DNA of 58,522 bases from Ignavibacteriales bacterium (GTDB lineage Bacteria; Bacteroidota; Ignavibacteria; UBA10030), in the NCBI GenBank assembly GCA_016192345.1, contig JACPUH010000021.1:1-58522 (forward strand), read 5' to 3'. Positions 34,322 to 43,601 of the stretch are shown piece by piece; the stretch's first letter is position 1; every line of letters begins with the position of its first letter. Both the position numbers and the translations under genes were made by a program. The notes under the pieces were generated by a model. The model did no database searches and was not told the DNA's origin. It saw only the letters and a program-made list of their open reading frames with translations.

Positions 34322-35458
34322 CGCAGTGAACCGGTACGCCGTTACCGTATGATAGCGCTCGCCCGGACGCAACACTGCCGACGGGAAGTCGGGCTTGTTT
34401 GGGGAATCGGGGAAATGCTGCGTTTCCAGACAGAGTCCCGTGCGGAAGCGATACTCCCTGCCGGATTTCCCTCGTGTTGTTCCGTCAAGAAAATTTCCGG
34501 AATAAAATTGCAATCCCGGTTCCGTTGTCAGCACTTCCATCACCCGACCGGTAGTTGGTTCAAACAAACTAGCGACAACCTGCAGCAAGTCGGAGTCCCT
34601 GTTCAACACCCAATTATGGTCGTAACCGCGACCCCGATGGATCTGCCCGTCTTCATAGTCGATCCGATCTCCGATGCGGGTCGGCGCCCTGAAATCCATC
34701 GGCGTCCCCTCCACGCTCTGCAACTCCCCCGTCGGTATCAACCCCTCATCGACCGGCGTGAAGCGGTCCGCAGCAATCATCAATTCATGATCCAACACAT
34801 CCCGGGTGCCCGCCCCGGCGAGGTTGAAATAGGAGTGGTGGGTGAGGTTGACCACCGTCGGTTTGTCCGTCACGGCCTCGTACTCGATGACCAGTTCATT
34901 TTCGTCGTTCAACGTGTACATGAGCGTGACCGAGAGCGCCCCCGGGTATCCTTCCTCGCCATCGGGACTACTATAGGTCAATGTGAGGGAACGTCCCGGA
35001 ACACTCCTTTTTTCATCGGCGGTCCAGAGCACCTTATTAAAGCCCTTGAGACCGCCATGGAGATGGTTACCTCCATCATTCGCCGCAAGAGTATACTCCG
35101 AGCCGTCCAGGGTAAACTTTGCATTCCCGATGCGATTTCCATAACGCCCGACGATCGCACCAAAGTATGACCGATCCGCTTCATACTGCCGGAGTGAATC
35201 GTACCCGAGAACGACATCCTCCAAAGCTCCCTTCCTGTCCGGCACCCTCAAGGAAATAACGATCCCACCAAAATTTGTAATAGCCGCTTCAAGACCGTTT
35301 TTGTTCCCCAGTGTGTAGAGCATGGCGTTTCTTCCATCATGGAGAGTGCCGAATGTTGCCGGAGCGTCGGCATCGGAACTGGTTTTGTTGTCGCCACAAC
35401 CGGACATTCCGGCCAGCATCAAGCAACATCCCGCAACAAAAATTTTGCGCAGCGGCAT
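34316..35458 (-). CDS. galM: Lipoprotein aldose 1-epimerase (mutarotase)
   Basis: It is 380 aa. The lipobox GMSGC gives Cys21, so it is envelope-anchored. The mutarotase core is intact: NKNGLEAAITNFGG, VLGYDSLRQYE, YFGAIVGRYGNRI, GGNHLHGGLKGFNK, VNLTHHSYFNLAG (catalytic His), RGYDHNWVLN and LCLETQHFPDSPN (catalytic Glu near residue 340). It interconverts alpha and beta anomers of hexoses, helping uptake of sugars released by envelope glycosidases; an exported trehalase is encoded 7 kb away. No regulator was seen. Family identity is firm; location follows from the lipobox. Confidence 0.95.
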   Translation of the reverse strand: MPLRKIFVAGCCLMLAGMSGCGDNKTSSDADAPATFGTLHDGRNAMLYTLGNKNGLEAAITNFGGIVISLRVPDRKGALEDVVLGYDSLRQYEADRSYFGAIVGRYGNRIGNAKFTLDGSEYTLAANDGGNHLHGGLKGFNKVLWTADEKRSVPGRSLTLTYSSPDGEEGYPGALSVTLMYTLNDENELVIEYEAVTDKPTVVNLTHHSYFNLAGAGTRDVLDHELMIAADRFTPVDEGLIPTGELQSVEGTPMDFRAPTRIGDRIDYEDGQIHRGRGYDHNWVLNRDSDLLQVVASLFEPTTGRVMEVLTTEPGLQFYSGNFLDGTTRGKSGREYRFRTGLCLETQHFPDSPNKPDFPSAVLRPGERYHTVTAYRFTAR

Positions 35459-35595
35459 GGGAACTCCTGAATGATCTGTGTGTTGACGGCGTTTGTAAAC
35501 CGAGATATGTTGCTGAGTTTTTTGAGGAAAAGCAATCCTACTTGCTTCCCTCTCCGATTGTCGCTACATTTTTCCACTCTCAGGAAAGGACATCC

Positions 35596-38535
35596 ATGCA
35601 ATTCAGGCTTGTTTACCCGGCTGTTTTTCTTCTCGTTCTGACGATCGCTTATGCTGGAACACCAGCCCGCCAGGGGAAAGCCCGGCGCCTCCCGTTAGAC
35701 GGCATCCCCCATATACAATTGAAAACACGGGAAAATAGTCACTTCCTTCCCGACCGTGTCATCGTAAAGCTGACGCCGCGGACATTTTCCTCCCTCTCAA
35801 AGTCTTCATTCGGGATTTTATCCCTGGATCGGGTGCTTTCCAATATCGGCGTGGTGTCCGTTTCAAGAATGTTCCCGCAGCCGGCGGGAAAAGGGGGATC
35901 TGTCGATCTCTCCCTGTTCCACGTCGTTCAGTTTTCCTCTCCCCATGATGTTTTTACACTGGCCGAAGAACTTTCACGGGGACCGGACGTGGAGTACGCC
36001 GAGCCGTGGTTCATCTATCCCTTGGCAGGCGGGACGCTCGTGCCGAACGACCCGTTCTACCAGCAACAATGGCATTTGCCGAAGATCAAAGCGGCCGAAG
36101 CATGGGATATCACCCAAGGGGATTCGACGATCGTCGTTGCCATTGTCGACAGTGGCACGGAATGGACCCACCCCGATCTCGCACCGAACATCTGGACCAA
36201 TCCGGGAGAATCAGGGACGGATGCACAGGGAAACAACAAACGAACGAACAACCTCGATGACGACAATAATGGATACGTCGATGATTGGCATGGATGGGAC
36301 TTGGCCGGCGCCAATTATCAATTGCCCATTCTGATCCCCGACAATAATCCGACTTCCACAGGAACCAACAATGAACACGGCACGCACGTCGCCGGCATTA
36401 CCGCTGCAGCGACCAACAACGGGACCGGGGTGGCCTCCATCGGCTTCCGGACGCATATCCTCCCCGTAAAGTGTTCTGCCGACGACGATAAACGGGCCGG
36501 TGGCACCGCGTTCATTCTCGCCGGGTACCAGGGTATTGTCTACGCTGCCGACATGGGGGCGCACGTCATCAACTGCAGTTGGGGTGGGGCGGGAGGATCG
36601 CAGTTTGAGCAGGACGTCATCGATTATGCCACCGAACAAGGCTCTCTCGTGGTTGGTGCTGCCGGGAACAGCGGAAACGACGTTTTCTTTTCTCCGGCCG
36701 GGTACCGAAATGTCCTCGGAGTCGCCTCCACGGGCCAAACCGATTTCAAATCATATTTCTCCAACTACGGGTACTGGCTCGACGTCAGCGCTCCGGGAGA
36801 AAACATCTTGAGCACACTCTACGGGAGCAAGTATAATAATACGGTTGACTGGAGCGGCACCTCGATGGCAAGCCCCCTCGTTGCCGGCCTGGCCGCGCTG
36901 GTCAAGAAGCAACTTCCGCAGCTTTCCATGCTCCAGGTGGGCGAGCAGGTGCGGGTCACGTGCGATAATATCGAGTCACAGAATCCCGGCTTTCCCAACC
37001 AGCTCGGAAAGGGACGAATCAACGCCCTGCGCGCGTTGACGGAAACGAACCTTCCGTCAATCCGCCTGTTGTCCTTCACAATGAATGATTTTCCCGGAGG
37101 GAACAGCAACGGTTTCGCACAACCGGCGGAGACGCTTAACATTGTCTGCACCTTTAAGAATTTCCTGAACTCCACCTCCCACGGTGCGACCGTGGAGTTG
37201 GTCCCGCTTTCTCCTTTTCTAACGGTTGTGCAGGGACTTTTTCCAATCCCGGCGCTCGGAACACTCGACAGCGTTTCCAACACAACCACCCCTTTTCGCG
37301 TCTACGTGCAGCCCGGCGTCCCCCAGAGTCACACAGCTCACATGCAGGTGCGCGTCTCCGATGCACTGTATAACGACACACACACCTTCTCGTTTCTTGT
37401 AAACCCCACCTACCAGACGCATGATCTGAACGAGGTTCAGCTGACGCTCACGAACAACGGAAGAATCGGGTTCTTCGACTTCCCTGACAATACGCTGGGG
37501 AACGGATTTGTGTTCAACGGCGTTAACCAATTGTTTGAAGGAGGATTGATCCTCGGGACCTCGGGGTCGAAACTGGTCGATGTGGTTCGCAACGAGGTTG
37601 GCGAACAGAACAACGACTTTACTTCAAACGATTTCTACGACATCTCCACGCCGGGAACGGTTGCTCACCAGGAGGGTTTCACCCGCTTTTCAGACGCCAA
37701 CGTGTTCGGCCCAGAGAAGATCGGAATCAATGTGGAAATGCATTCGTATGCGTTCTCGAGCCCCGGGGACACGCGATACATCATTCTCCATTATGATCTG
37801 AAGAACCCGGGGGCAACGGTCATTTCGAACCTGTACGCCGGGATCTTTCTCGATTGGGACATTGGAGTCTATGAAGTCAACGTCTCCGCGTTTGATGCAG
37901 CTCGCAGCCTTGGTTATGCGTTTGATAATTCGAGAACAGAGCGTGCCTATCTCGGGATACGGGCTTTGGACAGCGCCGCCTCCTATCGCACCCTGATCAA
38001 CGACGGGGCGCTCGATCTTTCCCGTTTTGCGAAATGGTTCTGGATCAGCGGGGGAATTTTCGGGAACTCCTCGTCACCGAGCGACATTCATCACGTGATC
38101 GCTTCAGGACCCTATGTCCTTGGTCCGGGAGGAACCCGGAAGGTTGCGTTTGCCCTGGTTGCAGCGGAGAGCTCGCTCACCCAACTGCAGGAAGCCGCCG
38201 ATGCGGCAAAAGCAAAATGGCTTCAAATCCTGAATCCGGTCAGCGTGGAGGAGACGGGCCCCACCATTCCGCTCACGTTCGGTTTGGAGCAGAACTTCCC
38301 CAATCCGTTCAATCCTTCAACAACCATTGGATTCCGTGTGGCCCGGGAGGAGTTTGTCCGCATCACCGTCTTCGATATGCTGGGACGCCAGGTTGCAACG
38401 CTCGTCGACGAAATGAAAACCCCGGGACTCTACCGGGTTCGATGGGATGCCCGTTCTCTCTCCAGCGGCATTTACCATTGCCGGCTCCGGGCAGGCACCT
38501 TCGTGGAAACGAGGAAGTTGATGCTCATGAGGTAA
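35596..38535 (+). CDS. T9SS-exported subtilisin-family (S8) serine protease
   Basis: It is 979 aa from an ATG behind AGGAAAGGA, with a signal peptide (MQFRLVYPAVFLLVLTIAYA). A propeptide of about 150 residues (DRVIVKLTPRTF) is followed by the catalytic domain: Asp185 (VAIVDSGTEW), His261 (NEHGTHVAG) and Ser423 (GTSMASPLVAG). A C-terminal domain (about 480-870) is strand-rich and may be a P-domain-like or adhesion module. The last 85 residues contain NFPNPFNPS and a type A sorting domain. It should act at the cell surface or outside. It is transcribed divergently from galM and ends at a good terminator. Confidence 0.95.
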   Translation: MQFRLVYPAVFLLVLTIAYAGTPARQGKARRLPLDGIPHIQLKTRENSHFLPDRVIVKLTPRTFSSLSKSSFGILSLDRVLSNIGVVSVSRMFPQPAGKGGSVDLSLFHVVQFSSPHDVFTLAEELSRGPDVEYAEPWFIYPLAGGTLVPNDPFYQQQWHLPKIKAAEAWDITQGDSTIVVAIVDSGTEWTHPDLAPNIWTNPGESGTDAQGNNKRTNNLDDDNNGYVDDWHGWDLAGANYQLPILIPDNNPTSTGTNNEHGTHVAGITAAATNNGTGVASIGFRTHILPVKCSADDDKRAGGTAFILAGYQGIVYAADMGAHVINCSWGGAGGSQFEQDVIDYATEQGSLVVGAAGNSGNDVFFSPAGYRNVLGVASTGQTDFKSYFSNYGYWLDVSAPGENILSTLYGSKYNNTVDWSGTSMASPLVAGLAALVKKQLPQLSMLQVGEQVRVTCDNIESQNPGFPNQLGKGRINALRALTETNLPSIRLLSFTMNDFPGGNSNGFAQPAETLNIVCTFKNFLNSTSHGATVELVPLSPFLTVVQGLFPIPALGTLDSVSNTTTPFRVYVQPGVPQSHTAHMQVRVSDALYNDTHTFSFLVNPTYQTHDLNEVQLTLTNNGRIGFFDFPDNTLGNGFVFNGVNQLFEGGLILGTSGSKLVDVVRNEVGEQNNDFTSNDFYDISTPGTVAHQEGFTRFSDANVFGPEKIGINVEMHSYAFSSPGDTRYIILHYDLKNPGATVISNLYAGIFLDWDIGVYEVNVSAFDAARSLGYAFDNSRTERAYLGIRALDSAASYRTLINDGALDLSRFAKWFWISGGIFGNSSSPSDIHHVIASGPYVLGPGGTRKVAFALVAAESSLTQLQEAADAAKAKWLQILNPVSVEETGPTIPLTFGLEQNFPNPFNPSTTIGFRVAREEFVRITVFDMLGRQVATLVDEMKTPGLYRVRWDARSLSSGIYHCRLRAGTFVETRKLMLMR

Positions 38536-38580
38536 TGCAACGTGAAACCGTGAAGGAACAACGCGAACGGCGTGGTGTTC

Positions 38581-38616
38581 AAAAAATCCCGACCTGCTCA
38601 AGGGCCGGGATTTTTT
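38581..38616 (+). terminator. Rho-independent terminator after the S8 protease gene
   Basis: AAAAAATCCCG pairs with CGGGATTTTTT over 11 bp; the loop is 14 nt and a T7 run ends the 3' arm. Confidence 0.85.
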
Positions 38617-38678
38617 TGCCCCGTCTCTTGTCTTGTTAAAAGATTTCCCGTAAGATAGACCCTGTGGAATCACAACCA

Positions 38679-39281
38679 ATGCCTGTAACTCCCGTAACCC
38701 TGGAAGGCCGCTTTGTCCGGCTCGAACCTCTTTCCATGAACCACCTTGCCCCCCTCTGCGAAGTCGGCCTTGACCCTGAGCTCTGGCGTATGGGCCTCTC
38801 GGTGATTGAATCGCAGGACGATATGACGTCGTATATTGCCACCGCGTTACAATGGCAATCGGAGGGGACGGCCCTTCCTTTCGTGACCATCGAAAGGTCC
38901 TCGGGAACCGTGGTTGGCAGTACGCGGTTTGCCAATATCGACAGGATGCACCGCCGTGTGGAAATTGGCTGGACGTGGATTGCACGACCGTGGCAGCGGA
39001 CACCCATCAACACCGAGGCCAAATACCTTATGTTGACGCACGCGTTTGAAACACTTGGCTGTATCCGGGTCGAGCTCAAAACGGACTCCATGAATGAAAA
39101 GTCTCGCAACGCGATGCTACGGATCGGGGCGAAGGAGGAGGGGACCCTTCGCAACCATATGATCACACGAGGGGGACGCATACGGCACACAGTGTACTTC
39201 AGCACCACAAACGACGAATGGCCCGGCGTAAAACGATCGCTCGAAGAAAAACTCGCGCGCCCTTTTACACGACTCGCCTAA
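38679..39281 (+). CDS. GNAT acetyltransferase of the RimJ/RimL type
   Basis: It is 200 aa from the ATG at VTPVTLEGRFVRLEPL; a GTG five codons upstream is an alternative. The fold elements are present: N-terminal strand with RFVRLEPLSMNHLAPL, the core (VVGSTRFANID, RVEIGWTWIARPWQ), the acetyl-CoA loop region and the terminal helix with MNEKSRNAMLRIGAKEEG and HTVYFS. The RimJ/RimL class acetylates N-termini of ribosomal or other proteins, or amino groups of small molecules. Substrate unknown. The next gene, sigZ, begins 7 bp later, so they may be co-transcribed. Confidence 0.9.
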   Translation: MPVTPVTLEGRFVRLEPLSMNHLAPLCEVGLDPELWRMGLSVIESQDDMTSYIATALQWQSEGTALPFVTIERSSGTVVGSTRFANIDRMHRRVEIGWTWIARPWQRTPINTEAKYLMLTHAFETLGCIRVELKTDSMNEKSRNAMLRIGAKEEGTLRNHMITRGGRIRHTVYFSTTNDEWPGVKRSLEEKLARPFTRLA

Positions 39282-39288
39282 GAAAGAC

Positions 39289-39879
39289 ATGAGCTCTTCA
39301 CCCACGACATCCGAATCCCTGTACCAAGCTTTCCAGGAACGCCTGCGCCGGTTTATTCTGAAGAGGGTCAACGATTCCACCGCGGCCGACGACATCTTGC
39401 AGGACGTGTTTCTCAAAATCCACACCCGGGCCGATTCCCTGCAGGACGAAACAAAGCTCGAGAGCTGGATTTTCCAGATCACCCGCAACACCATTATCGA
39501 TCATTACCGCTCGCAGGGAAAGACCGACAAACTTGACGGTATCGACCTCGCGGAGGAGATCCCCCACGACCAGGCCCATAAACGGCTTGCCACCACGGTC
39601 CGTTCGTTCATCGATCAACTTCCCCCCCTCTATCGGGAGGCTCTGGTCCTTGTCGAGTATGATGGATTGAGCCAGGCCGAGGTTGCCTCCAGGCTTGGTG
39701 TCTCACTTTCGGGAGCCAAATCCCGCGTACAGCGTGCCCGGGCGATGCTGCGCGACCTGCTCATGAAGTGTTGTCATTTCGAGTTTGACCAATACGGAAC
39801 GGTTCTGGACTATTATCCCCACTCCTGCTCCTGTTGTTCGGAGGGTAAACGGACGGGGACAAACGCCACTTCTTGCTGA
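39289..39879 (+). CDS. sigZ: SigZ-family ECF sigma factor with Cys-rich tail
   Basis: It is 196 aa. Sigma2 has DDILQDVFLKIHTRAD and WIFQITRNTIIDHYRSQ; sigma4 has LPPLYREALVLVEYDGLSQAEVASRLGVSLSGAKSRVQRAR. The distinctive SigZ tail follows: CCHFEFDQYGTVLDYYPHSC and more Cys, giving seven Cys in the last 40 residues, a likely metal- or metalloid-sensing appendage. No anti-sigma gene is adjacent. ArsM, ArsC and a Cys-rich methyltransferase follow on the same strand, so direct control of those genes by arsenic through the Cys tail is a reasonable inference. Confidence 0.92.
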   Translation: MSSSPTTSESLYQAFQERLRRFILKRVNDSTAADDILQDVFLKIHTRADSLQDETKLESWIFQITRNTIIDHYRSQGKTDKLDGIDLAEEIPHDQAHKRLATTVRSFIDQLPPLYREALVLVEYDGLSQAEVASRLGVSLSGAKSRVQRARAMLRDLLMKCCHFEFDQYGTVLDYYPHSCSCCSEGKRTGTNATSC

Positions 39880-40029
39880 CCGCTTGATCAGTCGTTCGGC
39901 CCTATTTCCGGGTCAAAGATAGTTTGCGTCTTTTTGGTCTCCTTTCCGTCTATGAGAATGAAGGGTCAGGCACACCAGGGGAAAAAAGAACCCTCTTGAC
40001 GAGCACCCTTCCAATCTCAAGGAGAACGC

Positions 40030-40839
40030 ATGCCACACCTGGAAAAAGAAGAAATCCGTTCGACCGTCCGCGAACATTACGGATCCATTGCTGCTCAGAG
40101 CCTCAGTTCGTGCGGGTGCAGCCCGACGGCTTGTTGCGGCTCCGAGCCCGATCAGAAGGTCGTCGAGTATTCGGAACAACTCGGCTATTCCCCGACCGAT
40201 GTTCAATCGGTCCCTGAAGGGGCAAACCTCGGTCTCGGTTGCGGCAACCCAACTGCACTTGCGAACCTGAAGCCCGGAGAGAGAGTGCTCGATCTCGGCA
40301 GCGGCGCCGGTTTCGACGCGTTTCTTGCCGCCCAACAGGTGGGTCCCACCGGTTTTGTCATCGGGGTCGATATGACGCCGGAGATGATCAAGAAAGCCCG
40401 GCGGAACGCGTTGAATGGATCCTACACCAACGTGCAGTTCCGTCTCGGCGAGATCGAACAGGTGCCCGTCGAGACCAGCTCGATCGATACTATCATCTCC
40501 AATTGTGTCATTAACCTCTCTCCCGATAAAGAGGCTGTTTTCAAGGAAGCGTACCGCGTCCTGAAACCGGGAGGACAACTGGCAATCTCCGACATCGTGG
40601 CAACGGCGGAATTGCCGGATGAGTACCGCGACGACCCTGCGCTCCATTGCGCCTGCATGGCGGGAGCGGAGACGATCGATACCATCAACGCGGTGTTGGT
40701 TCGTGCAGGTTTTCAGAATATCCGTATTGAACCGAAAGTAGGAAGCCGGGCACTGATCCACCAATGGGCGCCCGGCATACCGATTGATCAGTTGCTGGTG
40801 TCCGCTTCGATTGAGGCGGTTAAGCCGCCGGAACCGTAG
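40030..40839 (+). CDS. arsM: Arsenite S-adenosylmethionine methyltransferase
   Basis: It is 269 aa. It methylates As(III) stepwise using SAM. The SAM-binding motif is VLDLGSGAGFDAFLAA (about 87-102). The arsenic-binding cysteines are Cys71 (GLGCGNP), Cys159 (ISNCVINLSPDK) and Cys207/209 (LHCACMAG), in the positions required in the characterised algal ArsM. An unusual N-terminal Cys cluster (SSCGCSPTACCG, about 27-37) precedes the GYSP motif, as in many bacterial ArsM. It lies 150 bp after sigZ (room for a sigma-dependent promoter) and 17 bp before arsC. Confidence 0.96.
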   Translation: MPHLEKEEIRSTVREHYGSIAAQSLSSCGCSPTACCGSEPDQKVVEYSEQLGYSPTDVQSVPEGANLGLGCGNPTALANLKPGERVLDLGSGAGFDAFLAAQQVGPTGFVIGVDMTPEMIKKARRNALNGSYTNVQFRLGEIEQVPVETSSIDTIISNCVINLSPDKEAVFKEAYRVLKPGGQLAISDIVATAELPDEYRDDPALHCACMAGAETIDTINAVLVRAGFQNIRIEPKVGSRALIHQWAPGIPIDQLLVSASIEAVKPPEP

Positions 40840-40856
40840 CATATTCAGGGAGGGAG

Positions 40857-41282
40857 ATGAAGAAAAAAATCCTGGTCCTGTGCACGGGCAACTCGGCCCG
40901 CAGCCAGATGGCAGAAGGGTTTCTCCGGTCATTCGACCCGACGCTGGAGGTCATCTCCGCCGGAACATTTCCCGCGGGGCAAGTGAATCCATTTGCGGTG
41001 GAGGTGATGAAGGAGGTCGGCATCGATCTCTCCAGCCATCACCCCAAATCGGTCGACGAATTTCTCCAACAACCCTTTGATTACGTCATTACGGTCTGCG
41101 ACAACGCGAAGGAAACCTGCCCGATCTTCGCCGGGGCGGTGAAGCAGAGACTTCACCTGGGGTTTCCCGACCCGGCGGAAGCGGCGGGATCAAGGGAGGA
41201 GATCTTATCCGCTTTCCGATCCGTCCGGAACGACATCCAAAAAACATTTTATCAGTTCTGGAACGATTCGCTGAAGCGATGA
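40857..41282 (+). CDS. arsC: Thioredoxin-coupled arsenate reductase (LMW-PTP type)
   Basis: It is 141 aa behind GGGAGGGAG. The P-loop LCTGNSARSQ has catalytic Cys9; the redox pair Cys81 and Cys88 is in VCDNAKETCP, as in S. aureus pI258 ArsC (Cys10, Cys82, Cys89). It reduces As(V) to As(III) using thioredoxin; a thioredoxin gene (trxA type) is encoded at 50.3 kb. The product As(III) is the substrate of the upstream ArsM. No ArsB/Acr3 exporter or ArsR repressor accompanies it in this cluster. Confidence 0.97.
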   Translation: MKKKILVLCTGNSARSQMAEGFLRSFDPTLEVISAGTFPAGQVNPFAVEVMKEVGIDLSSHHPKSVDEFLQQPFDYVITVCDNAKETCPIFAGAVKQRLHLGFPDPAEAAGSREEILSAFRSVRNDIQKTFYQFWNDSLKR

Positions 41283-41327
41283 TAATTCAAATAACGATAT
41301 TCTAAAACGCTTTGAAAGAATCCACCC

Positions 41328-41954
41328 TTGAGCAGCAAAGAATACTTCGAAAAGGTTGCAGAAAACTGGGATACCATGCGCGGAGAGTTCTTCCCCAATT
41401 CCCTGCGGGAGAAAGCGGTGCGCGTGGCAGGCGTTCAACCTGGGGGCGTTGCCGCCGATATCGGGGCGGGATCGGGCTTCGTCACGGAGGAACTCTTGAA
41501 CCATGATGTTCGCATCATCGCCATTGATGAGTCGCCCGCGATGATCGACCGTATGAAGAAGAAATTTTCCGGCAGCACGGCGATCGACTATTTCGTGGGG
41601 GAATCCGAGCATCTTCCCCTGGAAGACCGGAGCGTCGATTATGCGTTCGCGAATATGTACCTCCACCACGTCGAACAGCCTGCTGTTGCCATCCGCGAGA
41701 TGGCGCGCCTTTTGAAACCGGGAGGAAGGCTGGTCATTACGGACCTGGATGAACATGAGTTCGAATTCCTGAGAACTGAACAGCATGACCGCTGGATGGG
41801 ATTCAAACGGGAAGACCTGCAGCGATGGTTTGAAGAGGCGGGCCTCGAAAACGTAAAGATCGATTGCACAGATGACAATTGCTGCGCTGCGTCGGAAACG
41901 GGACAGGGAGATGCCAAGGTAAGCATCTTCCTCGCTGCCGGCACAAAGGTATAA
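41328..41954 (+). CDS. Class I SAM methyltransferase with a CC motif, ars-linked
   Basis: It is 208 aa from a TTG start (SSKEYFEKVAENWDTMR is the normal beginning of this family). The Rossmann-type motif is VAADIGAGSGFVTEELL, then IAIDESPAMIDRM, EHLPLEDRSVDYAFANM and LLKPGGRLVITDLD. Near the end is DDNCCAASETGQGDAKVSIFLA, a Cys pair found in methyltransferases that sit in bacterial arsenic clusters. It lies 45 bp behind arsC. Likely methylates an arsenical or a thiol compound; it is distinct from ArsM and lacks the Cys triad. Confidence 0.85.
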   Translation: MSSKEYFEKVAENWDTMRGEFFPNSLREKAVRVAGVQPGGVAADIGAGSGFVTEELLNHDVRIIAIDESPAMIDRMKKKFSGSTAIDYFVGESEHLPLEDRSVDYAFANMYLHHVEQPAVAIREMARLLKPGGRLVITDLDEHEFEFLRTEQHDRWMGFKREDLQRWFEEAGLENVKIDCTDDNCCAASETGQGDAKVSIFLAAGTKV

Positions 41955-42216
41955 CAAGCGAATGTTCCGGGAGCACTCTTTAAAAGCCTGCTTCCTGGTT
42001 GGCCATTCAGAATCTTGCCCGAAACCCATCCTTTGAAGACCCCGTCTCGCCCCGTTTCTGCTCCTCTTTATCCCATATCATTGTAATACCCATTCTTTTT
42101 TTTCGTAGATTTCTCCCGTTATCTCCCTGCAACGATTGGATTCTTTCATAGTCTAATCCGTAACTGCAGCAACACCTCAACCCATCTTTTATTCACCTTT
42201 CCGTGAAGGAGCTTTC

Positions 42217-43584
42217 ATGAGAATCCCCAATCTCTTTGTGACCTCCCTGGCCCTATGTCTCGTGACAGCGTTGGCGTGGGGTCAGGGTGGCAACAACTTT
42301 ACCATGCCGGTGGAATACCACAAACTCCCGAACGGGTTGAAAGTGGTTCTTTCGACCGATTCTTCCTCGCCGACCGTGGTTATTGCGGTTTATTATAACA
42401 TCGGGTTTCGGATCGAGCCGAAGGATCGGACCGGGTTTGCCCATCTGTTCGAGCATATGATGTTCCAGGGCTCGAACAATCTCGGCAAGATGGAATTTAT
42501 TCAATTGGTGCAGCGGAACGGCGGGGTCCTCAACGGGTCCACGCGCTTCGACTTCACCAACTACTTCGAAATCCTCCCCTCCCACAAACTGGAAACGGCG
42601 CTTTGGGCTGAAGCGGACCGTATGCGCGGCCTGGCCATTACCCAGGAGAACCTCACCAACCAGCAGGGAGTCGTGAAGAACGAGGTGAAGGTCAATGTCA
42701 TCAATCAGCCGTACGGAGGGTTCCCGTGGCTTGACATGCCGCAGTATGCCAACACCAACTGGTATAATGCGCACAACTTCTACGGTGACCTTGAGCATCT
42801 CGATGCCGCTACGCTGGAAGATGTACAGGGGTTCTTCAAAACGTATTATGCACCGAACAACGCGGCATTGGTTGTTGTGGGAGACTTCAATCCCAAGGAA
42901 GCTCTGGCCCTGATTCAAAAGTATTTCAGTCCTATCCCATCCGCCCCGCAACCGGCCAAGCCGGACCTGGGCGAACCGAGGCAGGACAAGGAGAAGCGGT
43001 TCACGAAAAAAGATACACTTGCCTTCCGGCCGGGCCTGGGATTTGCCTACCATGTCCCGGAACGCAATACGCCGGAGTATTACGCTATGGGATTGCTCGA
43101 CCAGATTCTGGTACAGGGAGACGATAGCAGGCTGCATCAGATCCTTGTGAAAAGGAAGGGGTACACAGCCGGCGTCGGTGGAGGGATCAATTACCTGCTC
43201 GGCACTATGTATAACTACAACGGCCCGATGCTCTGGATGGCCTCGCTGTTCCATGACAACACCGTCAAACCCGACGAGATCATGGCTGCGGTCGATGAAG
43301 CCATCGAGGAGGTCCGGACCAAACCCGTGGACCGCGCGACGCTGGACCGGGCGATGGTGAAACTCCGCTCCTCGTTCTACAACAACCTGGGGGGGTTATT
43401 CGGGTTCGGCCGCGCCGATTTGCTCGCGTGCTTTGCCCTCTTTGACGACAATCCGAGCCGCATCAACACCATTGAAGATGGATTTCGAAAGGTCACGCCC
43501 GAGTTGATCCTCAAGACTGCCCAGGAGTATCTGCGGCCGACCAATCGAACCGTTCTCACGATCGAACCGAAATCAGGGTCATAA
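42217..43584 (+). CDS. M16-family zinc peptidase (catalytic subunit)
   Basis: It is 455 aa with a signal peptide (MRIPNLFVTSLALCLVTALA) and a GGAG ribosome site. The inverted zinc motif HxxEH is H76-L-F-E79-H80 (FAHLFEHMMF), with the distal Glu ligand in NEVKVNV about 75 residues later. The chain has two M16 half-domains (processing-peptidase type), including the NSHxxx-like and RxKLGY-like conserved second-half regions. It cuts peptides in the periplasm. It forms a pair with the next gene, 17 bp away, whose product lacks the zinc site; such pairs form heterodimers, as in mitochondrial processing peptidase. Confidence 0.94.
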   Translation: MRIPNLFVTSLALCLVTALAWGQGGNNFTMPVEYHKLPNGLKVVLSTDSSSPTVVIAVYYNIGFRIEPKDRTGFAHLFEHMMFQGSNNLGKMEFIQLVQRNGGVLNGSTRFDFTNYFEILPSHKLETALWAEADRMRGLAITQENLTNQQGVVKNEVKVNVINQPYGGFPWLDMPQYANTNWYNAHNFYGDLEHLDAATLEDVQGFFKTYYAPNNAALVVVGDFNPKEALALIQKYFSPIPSAPQPAKPDLGEPRQDKEKRFTKKDTLAFRPGLGFAYHVPERNTPEYYAMGLLDQILVQGDDSRLHQILVKRKGYTAGVGGGINYLLGTMYNYNGPMLWMASLFHDNTVKPDEIMAAVDEAIEEVRTKPVDRATLDRAMVKLRSSFYNNLGGLFGFGRADLLACFALFDDNPSRINTIEDGFRKVTPELILKTAQEYLRPTNRTVLTIEPKSGS

Positions 43585-43601
43585 CCAGGAAGGAGCCTCG
43601 T

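Noticed and set aside
34136..35170. Plus-strand open frame of 344 codons
   Set aside because: Antisense to the galM-like and DUF4412-like genes, which have clear motifs; it spans both of them and shows no domain.
39913..40932. Minus-strand open frame of 339 codons over arsM
   Set aside because: The plus strand encodes an intact ArsM; the antisense frame has no recognisable motif and arises from GC-rich codon bias.
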